The notes beneath the pieces were generated by a model. That model was not told the DNA's origin and made no database searches. It saw only the letters and a list, made by a program, of their open reading frames with translations. Position numbers and translations under genes: made by a program. This document shows positions 1 to 7,875 of a stretch of DNA of 64,000 nucleotides, in pieces. The first letter of the stretch is position 1. Each line of letters starts with the position of its first letter. Origin of the DNA: DATARH01 sp036268075. GTDB lineage: Bacteria > Pseudomonadota > Alphaproteobacteria > ATCC43930 > CGMCC-115725. The DNA lies in NCBI GenBank assembly GCA_036268075.1, contig DATAUV010000077.1:1-64000 (forward strand), read 5' to 3'.

Positions 1-650
1 GGGGTGTCGCCGGTGGCACCTGTCGCTCCGGTGGCACCCGTCGCCCCGGTAGCACCCGTCGCGCCGGTGGCACCCGTCGCCCCAGTGGGGCTGACGCCGG
101 TGGCACCTGTCGCTCCGGTGGCACCCGTCGCGCCGGTAGCACCCGTCGCGCCGGTGGCACCCGTTGCGCCAGTGGAGCTGACGCCGGTGGCACCTGTCGC
201 ACCGGTGGCGCCCGTGGCCCCGGAGGCACCTGTCGCGCCCGTGGCCCCGGAGGCACCTGTCGCGCCCGTGGCCCCGGAGGCACCTGTCGCGCCCGTGGCA
301 CCTGTCGCGCCCGTGGAGCCGGTGAGGCTGACGCCGGTGGCGCCTGTCGCGCCGCTGGCGCCCGTGGCCCCGGAGGCACCCGTCGAACCCGTGGCCCCGG
401 AGGCACCCGTCGAACCCGTAGCCCCGGTTGCTCCGGTTGCTCCGGTGGCACCCGTCGCTCCAGTGGGACCCGTCGCGCCGGTGGGGCTGACGCCCGTGGC
501 GCCGGTCGCACCCATGGCCCCGGTGGCGCCCGTCGCTCCGGTGGCCCCCGTCGCGCCGGTAGCGCCGGTAGCGCCGGTAGCGCCCGTGGAACCGGTCGAG
601 CCGAGTGAACCGGTTGCGCCCGGTGCGCCCGTGGCGCCCGTCGGGCCTGC
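1..650. repeat. Tandem 9-bp-based repeats encoding Gly-X-Y triplets
   Basis: Degenerate 9-base units (plus strand GTGGCACCC and variants such as GTCGCGCCG) run through the first 650 bases. Longer units are visible inside, for example GCCCCGGAGGCACC, which recurs several times between 215 and 400. Four copies of a CTGACG-containing break lie at about 91, 178, 328 and 487. These spacings of 87, 150 and 159 bases equal 8, 15 and 16 triplets plus a five-residue interruption. Such arrays change length easily by slippage, so copy number may vary between strains or be wrong in an assembly. Confidence 0.85.
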
Positions 651-941
651 GATTTCGGTGACCGAGCCGGAATTGAGGTGCTGGACGGCGCCGGCTGAGT
701 TGGCGACGAAGATGTCGCCGGCGGTGCCGTCGTCGACGCCCGTCACATGCAGGTTGCTGTTGAACGGGAGCAACGTTGTGAACGTGTACGATCCGCCCGC
801 CACGAACGGCAACCCATTCGGCGTCGGGTCGGTCGAACCGAGCAGCGTGTACACGCCCGCCGCGGTTTCTTCGATGATCCACAGCTTCGCATCGGTCGTA
901 TCAATGCCACCGAGGCTTACGACGTCGTACGGCGTGGCCAT
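1..941 (-). CDS. Collagen-like Gly-X-Y repeat protein (C-terminus outside window)
   Basis: This minus-strand frame starts with ATG at 941 (MATPYDVVSLGG) and runs without a stop to the window edge. The first ~97 residues form a non-repetitive, probably beta-rich domain (KLWIIEETAAGVYTLLG) with no obvious signal peptide. After that come more than 200 residues of Gly-X-Y triplets, mostly GAT with some GST, GAS and GPT. This is the pattern of bacterial and phage collagen-like proteins, which form triple helices on cell surfaces, spores or tail fibres. The triplet phase is broken four times by a five-residue G-V-S-x-T unit. Thr in the Y position is the residue glycosylated in Bacillus BclA, which matters because glycosyltransferase genes lie just upstream. 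The function is inferred only from the repeat. An open plus-strand frame (Ala-Pro-Val repeats) over the same DNA is judged a shadow. Confidence 0.8.
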   Translation of the reverse strand, partial: MATPYDVVSLGGIDTTDAKLWIIEETAAGVYTLLGSTDPTPNGLPFVAGGSYTFTTLLPFNSNLHVTGVDDGTAGDIFVANSAGAVQHLNSGSVTEIAGPTGATGAPGATGSLGSTGSTGATGATGATGATGATGATGATGAMGATGATGVSPTGATGPTGATGATGATGATGATGSTGASGATGSTGASGATGASGATGATGVSLTGSTGATGATGATGASGATGATGASGATGATGASGATGATGATGATGVSSTGATGATGATGATGATGATGATGATGVSPTGATGATGATGATGATGATGATGATGDT

Positions 942-1277
942 CTCAAATGCTCCCAAATCCTAGACCGTCGGCCAAATGGCGCTGCACGGGCCTGCATTGT
1001 ACGTCATAGGCTACGGCTGTTCCGGCCGAACCTTGCCGAGGGCTATCGGCAATCGCTGCTTTCGGTGCGATCGCGCCGCCATCAGGGCGTTCTTTTCGGA
1101 TCAGTCTGCTAACCTAACGAGGCAATCATAGCCCAACCATTGGCCGAATTGTATTTCAAATTGAGTCAGTTTGTTCTGACCAAATGCCGCGGCCGAGAGG
1201 CACCAAACGATGGGTTTGGCCAAGCGCGCAGGCCTTTGTTTTTATAGGACATCGCCGCGGTGCTCAATTGCCCAAAT
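942..1277. other. Intergenic region upstream of the collagen-like gene
   Basis: The region separates the zinc-ribbon gene stop from the collagen-like gene start, both on the minus strand. Short plus-strand frames here have no recognisable content. The stretch at about 1130-1180 is AT-richer than its surroundings and could hold the promoter of the collagen-like gene. No clear terminator or operator was seen. Confidence 0.5.
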
Positions 1278-1508
1278 TTAAGGCCCGCGGACCCGGGTCA
1301 GTTGGTCGACCGTGTACTCCGCGCGATGGCCGCAACGCGGGCAGTTGCCGTGCAACGGGCCGCGCGCCCCGACCCTGAGCGGCTGGTCGGGCGGCATCGT
1401 CGCCGGATCAAGCGGCGTGCCCACGATCGCAAAGACGTGGCCGCAGTGAGTGCAGGCGACCCCAAGGTATTCCTTGTCGGGCTCGACCAAGCTGGGTGAT
1501 TCCGCCAT
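1278..1508 (-). CDS. Small two-CxxC zinc-ribbon protein
   Basis: The gene encodes 76 residues. Start ATG at 1508 is chosen because AGGAGG lies ten bases upstream; a longer frame to 1688 overlaps the upstream gene and lacks such a site. Two CxxC knuckles (CTHCGH near residue 19 and CPRCGH near residue 57) are spaced as in a zinc ribbon, with a hydrophobic and proline-rich stretch between them. It probably binds one Zn2+. The partner and role are unknown. It lies 35 bases downstream of the GT2 gene on the same strand and is probably co-transcribed with it. Confidence 0.75.
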   Translation of the reverse strand: MAESPSLVEPDKEYLGVACTHCGHVFAIVGTPLDPATMPPDQPLRVGARGPLHGNCPRCGHRAEYTVDQLTRVRGP

Positions 1509-1543
1509 GTGTGACGCCTCCTGGTGTGGGCACCGGCCGGGAC

Positions 1544-2749
1544 TCAGCCGAAACCGATCATGATTTGGGGAAACGGCTCGGCCGGCGCCGGCTCGATTCC
1601 GAGCCTGCGCAGTGCAAAGTCGCGATTCTTCTCTATCCGCGGGCGCAGGCTGGCCGGAACCCTCGCCTCCGTCAGCAGCCGGTCGCACAGCTCCAGCGAT
1701 TCTCGATAGCGGCCGGTCCAGTAGGCGCAGATCGACAGGTCGTCGAGGATGCCGTATTCATAAACCCATGGTAGCAGGAACAGCCCCTCGGCAGGCTGGG
1801 GGATCGTCGCGGCATGCCGGCCGATCATGTAGCCCTGGTGATGCCGCCGCGTCCGCCGGCAATAGCGCGCCGCGGCGAACAGCGTCTCGGCGCGCGCCGG
1901 TCGGGCCTCGTGGGCCTTCAGATAGATGCCGATGATCTCGTGATCGGGGTAATCGAGCTCCTCCATCAGCGTGCCGGCGCGGTAGAGGCTGATAAAGACC
2001 TCCTCGGCCCAGAAACCGAGGCCGGCGCGCTTCAGGTAATTGATCAGCGCCAGTTCGCGGTCGCCGGCGCTTCGATAGCTCTGCGCCAGATATAAGACGT
2101 AGCGCGAGCGCAGCGCTTCGTCGGTTTCCGTCAGCAACGCCCGTTCGAGGACGGCGATGTCGCGGCGATATTTGTCGGGATCCTGCCCGCGCGCGCCGTC
2201 GTGGCTGGACAAAACGGTAAGGCCGGGGATCAGCACCGCGCGCCCGGCCCCCTCGGGGCGGTCGAGGTATTCGTGCACGACGCCAACGTATTTGAACGGG
2301 AGCCGGTTGCCGCAGATGCAGCCGCGGCGATATTCGATCGAGCCGGCCCGCAACGTGATGTCGTAGAGATCGGCGGCCATGCCAGCCTTGAACGCGGCTG
2401 GGTCGAACCCGGGTTCGATCCTCAGCAGATCGTCGGCATCCATGACAAAGGCGTAGTCGATGTCCCGCCGCTCGCGCAGGCGGGCGAGCGCGAGCGACCT
2501 GTTATGGGCGAAATCGCGCCACGGTTCGTCGACTACCTCGCCGGGCACACCCTCGCGATCGAGCCACTCGCGAATCACCGCCTGGGTCCCGTCGGTCGAC
2601 CCGGTGTCGTCGATCGAAACGTAATCGACGAGCGGGCGCACGCTTTCGAGGCAGCGGAGGATGATCGGCGCCTCGTTCTTGACAATCATGCAGAGGCCGA
2701 TCGTCTTCATCGGCTGGCGGGGTGGAGGGGCGGTAGATCGAGCACTCAT
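1544..2749 (-). CDS. GT2-family glycosyltransferase with C-terminal TPR-like helices
   Basis: Residues ~14-110 form a GT-A fold typical of family 2 glycosyltransferases: CMIVKNE at the nucleotide-sugar-binding strand, SIDDTGSTDGT, and DADD as the metal-binding DxD motif. The rest, from about residue 190, is helical with TPR-like pairs (YRSAGDRELALINY, ARPARAETLFAAARY). This resembles SunS-like protein glycosyltransferases, where TPRs recognise the acceptor. The enzyme would transfer a sugar from a nucleotide sugar to an acceptor, possibly a protein. ATG 2749 is used (TTG 2752 and ATG 2710 are alternatives, and none has a strong ribosome site). It is divergent from the sulfotransferase-GT4 gene and upstream of the zinc-ribbon and collagen-like genes. 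Confidence 0.85.
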   Translation of the reverse strand: MSARSTAPPPRQPMKTIGLCMIVKNEAPIILRCLESVRPLVDYVSIDDTGSTDGTQAVIREWLDREGVPGEVVDEPWRDFAHNRSLALARLRERRDIDYAFVMDADDLLRIEPGFDPAAFKAGMAADLYDITLRAGSIEYRRGCICGNRLPFKYVGVVHEYLDRPEGAGRAVLIPGLTVLSSHDGARGQDPDKYRRDIAVLERALLTETDEALRSRYVLYLAQSYRSAGDRELALINYLKRAGLGFWAEEVFISLYRAGTLMEELDYPDHEIIGIYLKAHEARPARAETLFAAARYCRRTRRHHQGYMIGRHAATIPQPAEGLFLLPWVYEYGILDDLSICAYWTGRYRESLELCDRLLTEARVPASLRPRIEKNRDFALRRLGIEPAPAEPFPQIMIGFG

Positions 2750-2844
2750 CAAATTATGCCCAATTCCGTTAAGATTATCCTCATTGCTCGGCCCCTATAG
2801 CGTAGACGCGGGCAAAAAATGCCTTGCGATACTGGATGCGAGAT

Positions 2845-4638
2845 ATGCCAAAGGTCTTTGTCGTCAGCCTTCACCGCAGCGCCACGCAAAGCACCGGCAC
2901 GTTCTTGCGGCAGTCCGGGCTCGGCGTGTGCCATTGGCCGGCGCGGGTCGATGGTGTTGACTATCAGGCGAAGGTCGTCGGAATCGAGACCGACCGGAAA
3001 CAGATCGTCGGCATGCTGCGGCCGGTCTGGGAGGCTTACGACGCGTTCGACGACGTGCCGCTGCCGGTGCTGTACCGCGAGCTCGACGAGGCCTACCCGG
3101 ACGCCCGTTTCGTCGCGCTCTACCGCGACCCGTTCGAGTGGGTGCGCTCGATCCGCGTGCATTGCCGCGGCCGCGTCCTCGACCCGTATGAGCGGGTCCA
3201 GTATTGGCACTATCTCGACGAAAAGCCGGAGAAGCTCGACGACGTGCCGGACGACCGGCTCATCGCCATGCACTTGCGCCACCATGAAGAGCTGATGACC
3301 TATTTCCGCGGGCGCGGAAACTTCATGCTGGCGAACCTGGCCGATCCCGACGTGGGAAAGAAATTGTCGGCGTTCTTGAAGGTGCCGCCGCGAAACTTCC
3401 CGCTGGTCGACTACAAGAAGAAGCCCGGCAACACGCTGGAGACGCGGTCGCGGTTCCACATCCTGGGGCTGCCGCACACGGTGTCGATCCCCGAATACAA
3501 CGTCTGCGCCTTCACGCAGAAGGTCGTGCGGCTGTGCGCGCTGTTGAAGTCGCGGGGCCATTACGTGATCCATTACGGCCACCGCGACTCGCGCGTCGCG
3601 TGCGACGAGCACGTGACCGTCACCGACGACGCCGTCTTGCGCCAGGCCTATGGCGACCACGACTGGCGCACCCAGGGGTTTCCCCCGTTCAAGACCAACG
3701 ACCACGCCTACCAGATATTCTACGAGAAGACGATCGCCGAGGTCGCCAAGCGTAAGGAGAAGAACGACTTCCTGCTGTGCATGTTCGGCTCCGGCCATAA
3801 GCCGGTGGCGGACGAGCACAAGGACATGATCGTCGTCGAACCCGGCATCGGCTACGCCGGCGGCCATTTCGCGCCGTTCAAGGTGTTCGAATCGTACGCG
3901 ATCCTGCACGCCTTTCTCGGCCTCAAGAGCGTCGCCGAGGTGAACAATCGCATGTGGTACGACGCGGTGATCCCGAATTACTTCGACTTGAACGATTTCG
4001 AATATTCGGACCAGAAGGACGATTACTTTCTGTATCTGGGGCGGGTCAATGGCGGCAAGGGGGTCCACATCGCCATGCAGATCGCCGAGGCGACCGGCGA
4101 CCGGCTGATCATCGCCGGTCCGGGCTCGATCGAGGGCATGACCACGCGCACCAACCGGCCGAAATCGGAATACGTCGAGCATATCGGCGTGGCCGACGTC
4201 GAGACCCGCAAGCGCCTGATGTCGAAAGCGAAGGCGATGCTGCTGCCGTCGACCTTTGTCGAGCCGTTCTGCGGGGTGCATGTCGAGTCGATGCTGTCGG
4301 GGACGCCGGTCGTCACGACCGACTGGGGCGCCTTCACCGAATACAACCTCCACGGCGTGACCGGCTATCGCTGCCGCACGTTCGAGCAGTTCGTGTGGGC
4401 GGCGAAGAACGTCGGCAACATCCGCCCCGCGATGTGCCGCGACTGGGCCGCGGGCAACTTCTCCATGGACCGCGTCGGCGAGATGTACGACGAATATTTC
4501 TACTGCGTCCGCAACCAGTTCGGCGGCGGCGGATGGTATGCGGAGAACCCCGCGCGCACCGAGCTCAACTGGCTCAGCAAACGCTGGCCCAGCGGCAACG
4601 CCTTCGTCGGCGCTAGGCCAATCCCAGTGCCTCCTTGA
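2845..4638 (+). CDS. Fusion of sulfotransferase-like domain and GT4 glycosyltransferase
   Basis: The protein has about 597 residues in two enzymatic parts. Residues ~1-200 look like a PAPS-dependent sulfotransferase: SLHRSATQST fits the 5'-phosphosulfate loop and ALYRDPFEWVRSIR fits the 3'-phosphate site with its Arg and Ser. From about residue 215 to 575 there is a GT-B fold, with the GT4 signatures LYLGRVNGGKG near 394 and EPFCGVHVESMLSGTP near 471, the E-x7-E donor-sugar site. It could both sulfate and glycosylate one glycan or glycoprotein. ATG 2845 is used (MPKVFVVS); in-frame ATG 2836 and TTG 2824 are possible. The end overlaps the convergent metallopeptidase gene by 26 bases. Confidence 0.85.
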   Translation: MPKVFVVSLHRSATQSTGTFLRQSGLGVCHWPARVDGVDYQAKVVGIETDRKQIVGMLRPVWEAYDAFDDVPLPVLYRELDEAYPDARFVALYRDPFEWVRSIRVHCRGRVLDPYERVQYWHYLDEKPEKLDDVPDDRLIAMHLRHHEELMTYFRGRGNFMLANLADPDVGKKLSAFLKVPPRNFPLVDYKKKPGNTLETRSRFHILGLPHTVSIPEYNVCAFTQKVVRLCALLKSRGHYVIHYGHRDSRVACDEHVTVTDDAVLRQAYGDHDWRTQGFPPFKTNDHAYQIFYEKTIAEVAKRKEKNDFLLCMFGSGHKPVADEHKDMIVVEPGIGYAGGHFAPFKVFESYAILHAFLGLKSVAEVNNRMWYDAVIPNYFDLNDFEYSDQKDDYFLYLGRVNGGKGVHIAMQIAEATGDRLIIAGPGSIEGMTTRTNRPKSEYVEHIGVADVETRKRLMSKAKAMLLPSTFVEPFCGVHVESMLSGTPVVTTDWGAFTEYNLHGVTGYRCRTFEQFVWAAKNVGNIRPAMCRDWAAGNFSMDRVGEMYDEYFYCVRNQFGGGGWYAENPARTELNWLSKRWPSGNAFVGARPIPVPP

Positions 4639-5536
4639 GGCGGGCGGGGAGGCGGCCCGGGGAGCGGATTTCACCGCAGCTCGCCTGCCACAGCCGGAGA
4701 TATTCCTCGAGCGGCACGGCGCTGCGGCCGGGCCAGCGGTTGAGCGCGCCATAATCCTCAATGTAGCCGCGGTCGTGTTCCAGGAGGCCGACGATCGTGA
4801 CGATCATCGGGCCTTCGAACTTGGCGAGGCCGTTGTTCTGTTCAAGCGCGGCGCGGGTGGCGCGGAACCAGCCGGCGAGCGGCGCGCCCGCCTCGATCCC
4901 GCCCCCGGCCTGAACGTAGCGGCCCAGCAGAAAGGCGCGGTACTTGCGGATCGTGGCCGGGAAGTCGGTGTCGCCGGGGACAAGCGGCACCCGCTCGCCG
5001 CCCGCCGCGAGAAGCGGCAGGCTGGCCAGCGACAGCGCCTCGACCATCGACTCTTCGAGCCATTGGCACGGCAGCCGCGGCTTGGCTCCCCAATCCCATG
5101 AATTGCACAGCACATGTCCGAGCTCGTGCCCGAACTGGTAGGCGAGGCGCGGCCAGTCGCGCGGCGGCATGTCGACGTTCACGACCGCCATGTCGGGATC
5201 GCCCGTGTGCCGCCATACCGAGGGGGGCCCTGTGCTATGCTCGTCGACGCGCAACCGCCGAGGCTGGCGGTCGGACAGGAGGCGGATGCCGGATAGGCAA
5301 GCCTCCCGCATCCGGGTCGTGACGCGCAGTGCCGTGTCCCCAGCCGCCGATGGCCACTCGCCGCCGAGCGAAAGCGGCGCCGTCAACAAATTGGCGCCTG
5401 TCCGCGCCCCGGCCGGCCGGCCGAGGCGCAGCAGGCCCGCCGTGGCCAAGTACAGAAGACGGCGGCGGTTGACCCGCGCTCGCGATGCGGGAGCGGGGGC
5501 TGTGGCCGGGCGCCGAGGACGACGGCGGCCGGGCAT
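4613..5536 (-). CDS. Exported HExxH zinc metallopeptidase-like protein
   Basis: HELGH at residues 137-141 followed by E161 (WLEES) matches a gluzincin-type zinc site, His-His-Glu. The N-terminus is rich in Arg and Pro, then NRRRLLYLATAGLLRLG ends in an Ala-rich stretch, so it may be a Tat-type or Sec signal peptide and the protein may act in the periplasm. The substrate is unknown. The ATG at 5536 directly follows the TGA of the upstream carboxymuconolactone-decarboxylase-like gene (TGAATG), which suggests translational coupling in one transcript. The stop lies inside the 3' end of the convergent glycosyltransferase gene. Confidence 0.7.
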   Translation of the reverse strand: MPGRRRPRRPATAPAPASRARVNRRRLLYLATAGLLRLGRPAGARTGANLLTAPLSLGGEWPSAAGDTALRVTTRMREACLSGIRLLSDRQPRRLRVDEHSTGPPSVWRHTGDPDMAVVNVDMPPRDWPRLAYQFGHELGHVLCNSWDWGAKPRLPCQWLEESMVEALSLASLPLLAAGGERVPLVPGDTDFPATIRKYRAFLLGRYVQAGGGIEAGAPLAGWFRATRAALEQNNGLAKFEGPMIVTIVGLLEHDRGYIEDYGALNRWPGRSAVPLEEYLRLWQASCGEIRSPGRLPARLKEALGLA

Positions 5537-5860
5537 TCAATGCTTCTCGAAAACGTCCTTGGCGACGAGCGCGGCGGTCATCGCCGCCGGCCAGCCGGCG
5601 TAAAACGCGAGGTGGGTGATGACTTCGCCAAGCTCGGTCTTGGTGAGCCCGTTATTGAGCGCCCGCTCGAGGTGCCCGACAAGCTGCTTCTCGCGGCCGA
5701 GCGCGATCAGGGTCGCCACGACGATCAGGCTGCGGTCGCGCTTCGAAAGCTGCGGCCGCTCCCAAACCTCGCCGAACAGCCATTTCTCGGTGTATCCGAT
5801 CAGGTCGGGAACGACAGCGCGAACCGCATCGCGCGCGGACGTGGGTTGCGACTGAGCCAT
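5537..5860 (-). CDS. Carboxymuconolactone decarboxylase family protein
   Basis: The 107-residue protein matches the CMD family, a small all-helical fold: WERPQLSKRDRSLIVVATLIALGR, then GHLERALNNGLTKTELGEVITHLAFYAGWPAAM. Family members are gamma-carboxymuconolactone decarboxylases or AhpD-like thiol peroxidases. AhpD needs a CxxC, which is absent here, so the decarboxylase-like or an unassigned role is more likely. The start ATG 5860 is supported by GGAGGAAATC just before it; an upstream in-frame start at 5932 has none. It is first of a two-gene unit with the metallopeptidase. Confidence 0.85.
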   Translation of the reverse strand: MAQSQPTSARDAVRAVVPDLIGYTEKWLFGEVWERPQLSKRDRSLIVVATLIALGREKQLVGHLERALNNGLTKTELGEVITHLAFYAGWPAAMTAALVAKDVFEKH

Positions 5861-5972
5861 GATTTCCTCCGGTATTTTGATGGGGGATGGGTATCCCCGG
5901 CACGGTAGCATGCGGGGGAGGGGCATCCGCAAGCCCGCCCGGGGGAGAGAATTGGGCGGAGCTGGAGGTGAT

Positions 5973-7775
5973 TTACCCCCTAAGCGCCTCGTCCAAATCC
6001 CGGATCAGATCCTCCGCCGTCTCCAACCCGATCGACAGCCGCACCACGTCGGGGCCGGCGCCGGCGGCTTCGCGTTGGGCGTCGGTGAGTTGGCGGTGGG
6101 TGGTCGAGGCGGGGTGGAGGATCAGGCTGCGGGTGTCGCCGATATTGGCGAGGTGGGAGAACAGGCGCACACTTTCGACAAGCTTTACACCGGCTTCGTA
6201 GCCGCCCTTCACACCAAAGGTGAAGACGGCGCCGGCGCCCTTGGGCAGGTATTTCTGGGCGAGGGCGCGGTAGGGGCTGTCCTTGAGGCTGGCGTAGGAG
6301 ACCCAGGCGACTTGCGGGTGGACCGCGAGGTACTCGGCGACCTTGCGGGCATTCTCGACGTGCCGGTCCATTCGCACGTGCAGGCTTTCGATGCCGGTGA
6401 TCGTCAGGAACGCGTTCATCGGCGAGAGGGCGGGGCCGAAATCCCTGAGGGCGACGGCCCGTGCCTTCGTCGTGAAGGCGAAGTCGCCGAAATTCTCGAA
6501 GAATTTGAGCCCGTGATAGGCCGGCTCGGGGTCGGTCAGCGACGGGAATTTGTTGCCGGCGGAATAGTCGAACCGGCCGCTCTCGACGACGACCCCGCCG
6601 AGCGCATGGCCGTGGCCCGACAGGAACTTGGTCGTCGAATGACAGATGATGTCGGCGCCCCATTCGAACGGCCGGCACAGATACGGCGTCGCCAGCGTGT
6701 TGTCGACGATGAGCGGGATGCCGGCCTCGTGGGCGATCTGCGCGACCTTCTCGATGTCGACGATGACCCCGCCCGGGTTGGCGAGGAGTTCGAGGAAGAT
6801 CGCCTTGTGCCCGGGCTTCAGCGCCTTGCGGAAGTTATCCGGGTCGGTCGGGTCGACGAAATCGCAATGCCAGCCGAGCTTTTTGAAGCTGAGCCCGAAT
6901 TGCGTCAGCGACCCGCCATAGAGGTTGCGCGAGGCGAGAAACGAGTCGCCGGCGCTCAACAGCGTGAAGAACGTCAGGAACTGCGCGGCGTGGCCCGAGG
7001 CGCAGGCGACCGCGGCGCGGCCGCCTTCGAGATTGGCGACGCGCTCTTCGAGGACGGCGACCGTCGGGTTGGTGAGGCGCGAGTAGATGTAGCCGAAATT
7101 GTGCAGGTTGAAGAGCGAGGCGGCGTGGTCGACGTCGTCGAAGACATAGGCCGTGGTCTGGTAGATCGGGGTCGAGCGCGCGCCGGTGGTCGGGTCGGGC
7201 GCGGCGCCGGCATGGACCGAGCGCGTCTCGAACCCGTAGGTGAGGTTGTGCGACGGGGTCGGCCGGTCCTTTGCGCGTCGCGGCAACGGAGCTACCGGCG
7301 CGCGGTTGCGGATGATGCCGGTGTTGACCCCGCTCCATGACAATTCGCCGCCCAATCGCCCGAACTCGATCTTCGGGCAGCGGTTCATGATCATCTCGAT
7401 CCCGGCCGCCTCGGCGGTCGCGGCGGCCTCGTCGTTGCGCAGCCCGAGCTGCATCCACACCACGGGCGCCTTGATCTTGATCGCCTGCTCGACAATTCCC
7501 GGCGCCTCGCTCGCCGGGCGGAACACATCGACCATGTCGACCTTGTCCTTCACGTCGGTCAGCGACGCATAGACGTGTTCGCCGAGGAGCGTCTGCCCCG
7601 CCGCGGTCGGGTTGACCGGGATTACGCGGTAGCCTTTGCCCTGCAGATACTTCATCACGAAGTAGCTGGGCCGGTTCCAGTTCGTCGACGCGCCCACCAT
7701 CGCGATCGTGCGCACCCGCTCAAGGATCGCGCGGAGCTTGGCGTCGGGGTAGGGGATCGGTTCCAAATCGGCCAT
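5973..7775 (-). CDS. CoA-binding domain fused to O-acetylhomoserine sulfhydrylase
   Basis: The protein has 600 residues. Residues ~4-150 are a Rossmann CoA-binding domain of the YccU/succinyl-CoA-ligase type (TIAMVGASTNWNRPSYFVMKYL, VIPVNP, PVVWMQLGL). After a basic Pro-rich linker, residues ~178-600 form a complete Cys/Met-metabolism PLP enzyme: GFETRSVHAG, YSRLTNPTV, SGHAAQ, IVDNTLATPYLCRP, and the PLP lysine near 383 in STTKFLSGHG. The second part should make homocysteine from O-acetylhomoserine and sulfide in methionine synthesis. CoA-binding domains of this kind are usually separate proteins, so the fusion may let acyl-CoA state tune the enzyme; that is inference. Start 7775 has GTGAGG ahead of it. 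The unit appears monocistronic. Confidence 0.88.
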   Translation of the reverse strand: MADLEPIPYPDAKLRAILERVRTIAMVGASTNWNRPSYFVMKYLQGKGYRVIPVNPTAAGQTLLGEHVYASLTDVKDKVDMVDVFRPASEAPGIVEQAIKIKAPVVWMQLGLRNDEAAATAEAAGIEMIMNRCPKIEFGRLGGELSWSGVNTGIIRNRAPVAPLPRRAKDRPTPSHNLTYGFETRSVHAGAAPDPTTGARSTPIYQTTAYVFDDVDHAASLFNLHNFGYIYSRLTNPTVAVLEERVANLEGGRAAVACASGHAAQFLTFFTLLSAGDSFLASRNLYGGSLTQFGLSFKKLGWHCDFVDPTDPDNFRKALKPGHKAIFLELLANPGGVIVDIEKVAQIAHEAGIPLIVDNTLATPYLCRPFEWGADIICHSTTKFLSGHGHALGGVVVESGRFDYSAGNKFPSLTDPEPAYHGLKFFENFGDFAFTTKARAVALRDFGPALSPMNAFLTITGIESLHVRMDRHVENARKVAEYLAVHPQVAWVSYASLKDSPYRALAQKYLPKGAGAVFTFGVKGGYEAGVKLVESVRLFSHLANIGDTRSLILHPASTTHRQLTDAQREAAGAGPDVVRLSIGLETAEDLIRDLDEALRG

Positions 7776-7875
7776 CGGTAACCTCACTCTCGGGAGCGGG
7801 ATTTTCGGTTGTTTCCGGTGGTGTTGCCACCAAAACAAAACACCGCGCCGAGGCGGGCTGCCGCCGCGGCCGCAT

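Noticed and set aside
4..963. Plus-strand 319-residue Ala-Pro-Val repeat frame
   Set aside because: The minus-strand frame reads regular Gly-X-Y triplets and a plausible unique N-terminal domain; the APV frame is its mirror.
2749..4761. 670-residue minus-strand open frame
   Set aside because: It is antisense to the sulfotransferase-GT4 gene and shows no motif, only Arg/Ala/Asp-rich text typical of antisense in GC-rich DNA.
5537..5860. AhpD-type thiol peroxidase
   Set aside because: The catalytic CxxC of AhpD is absent.
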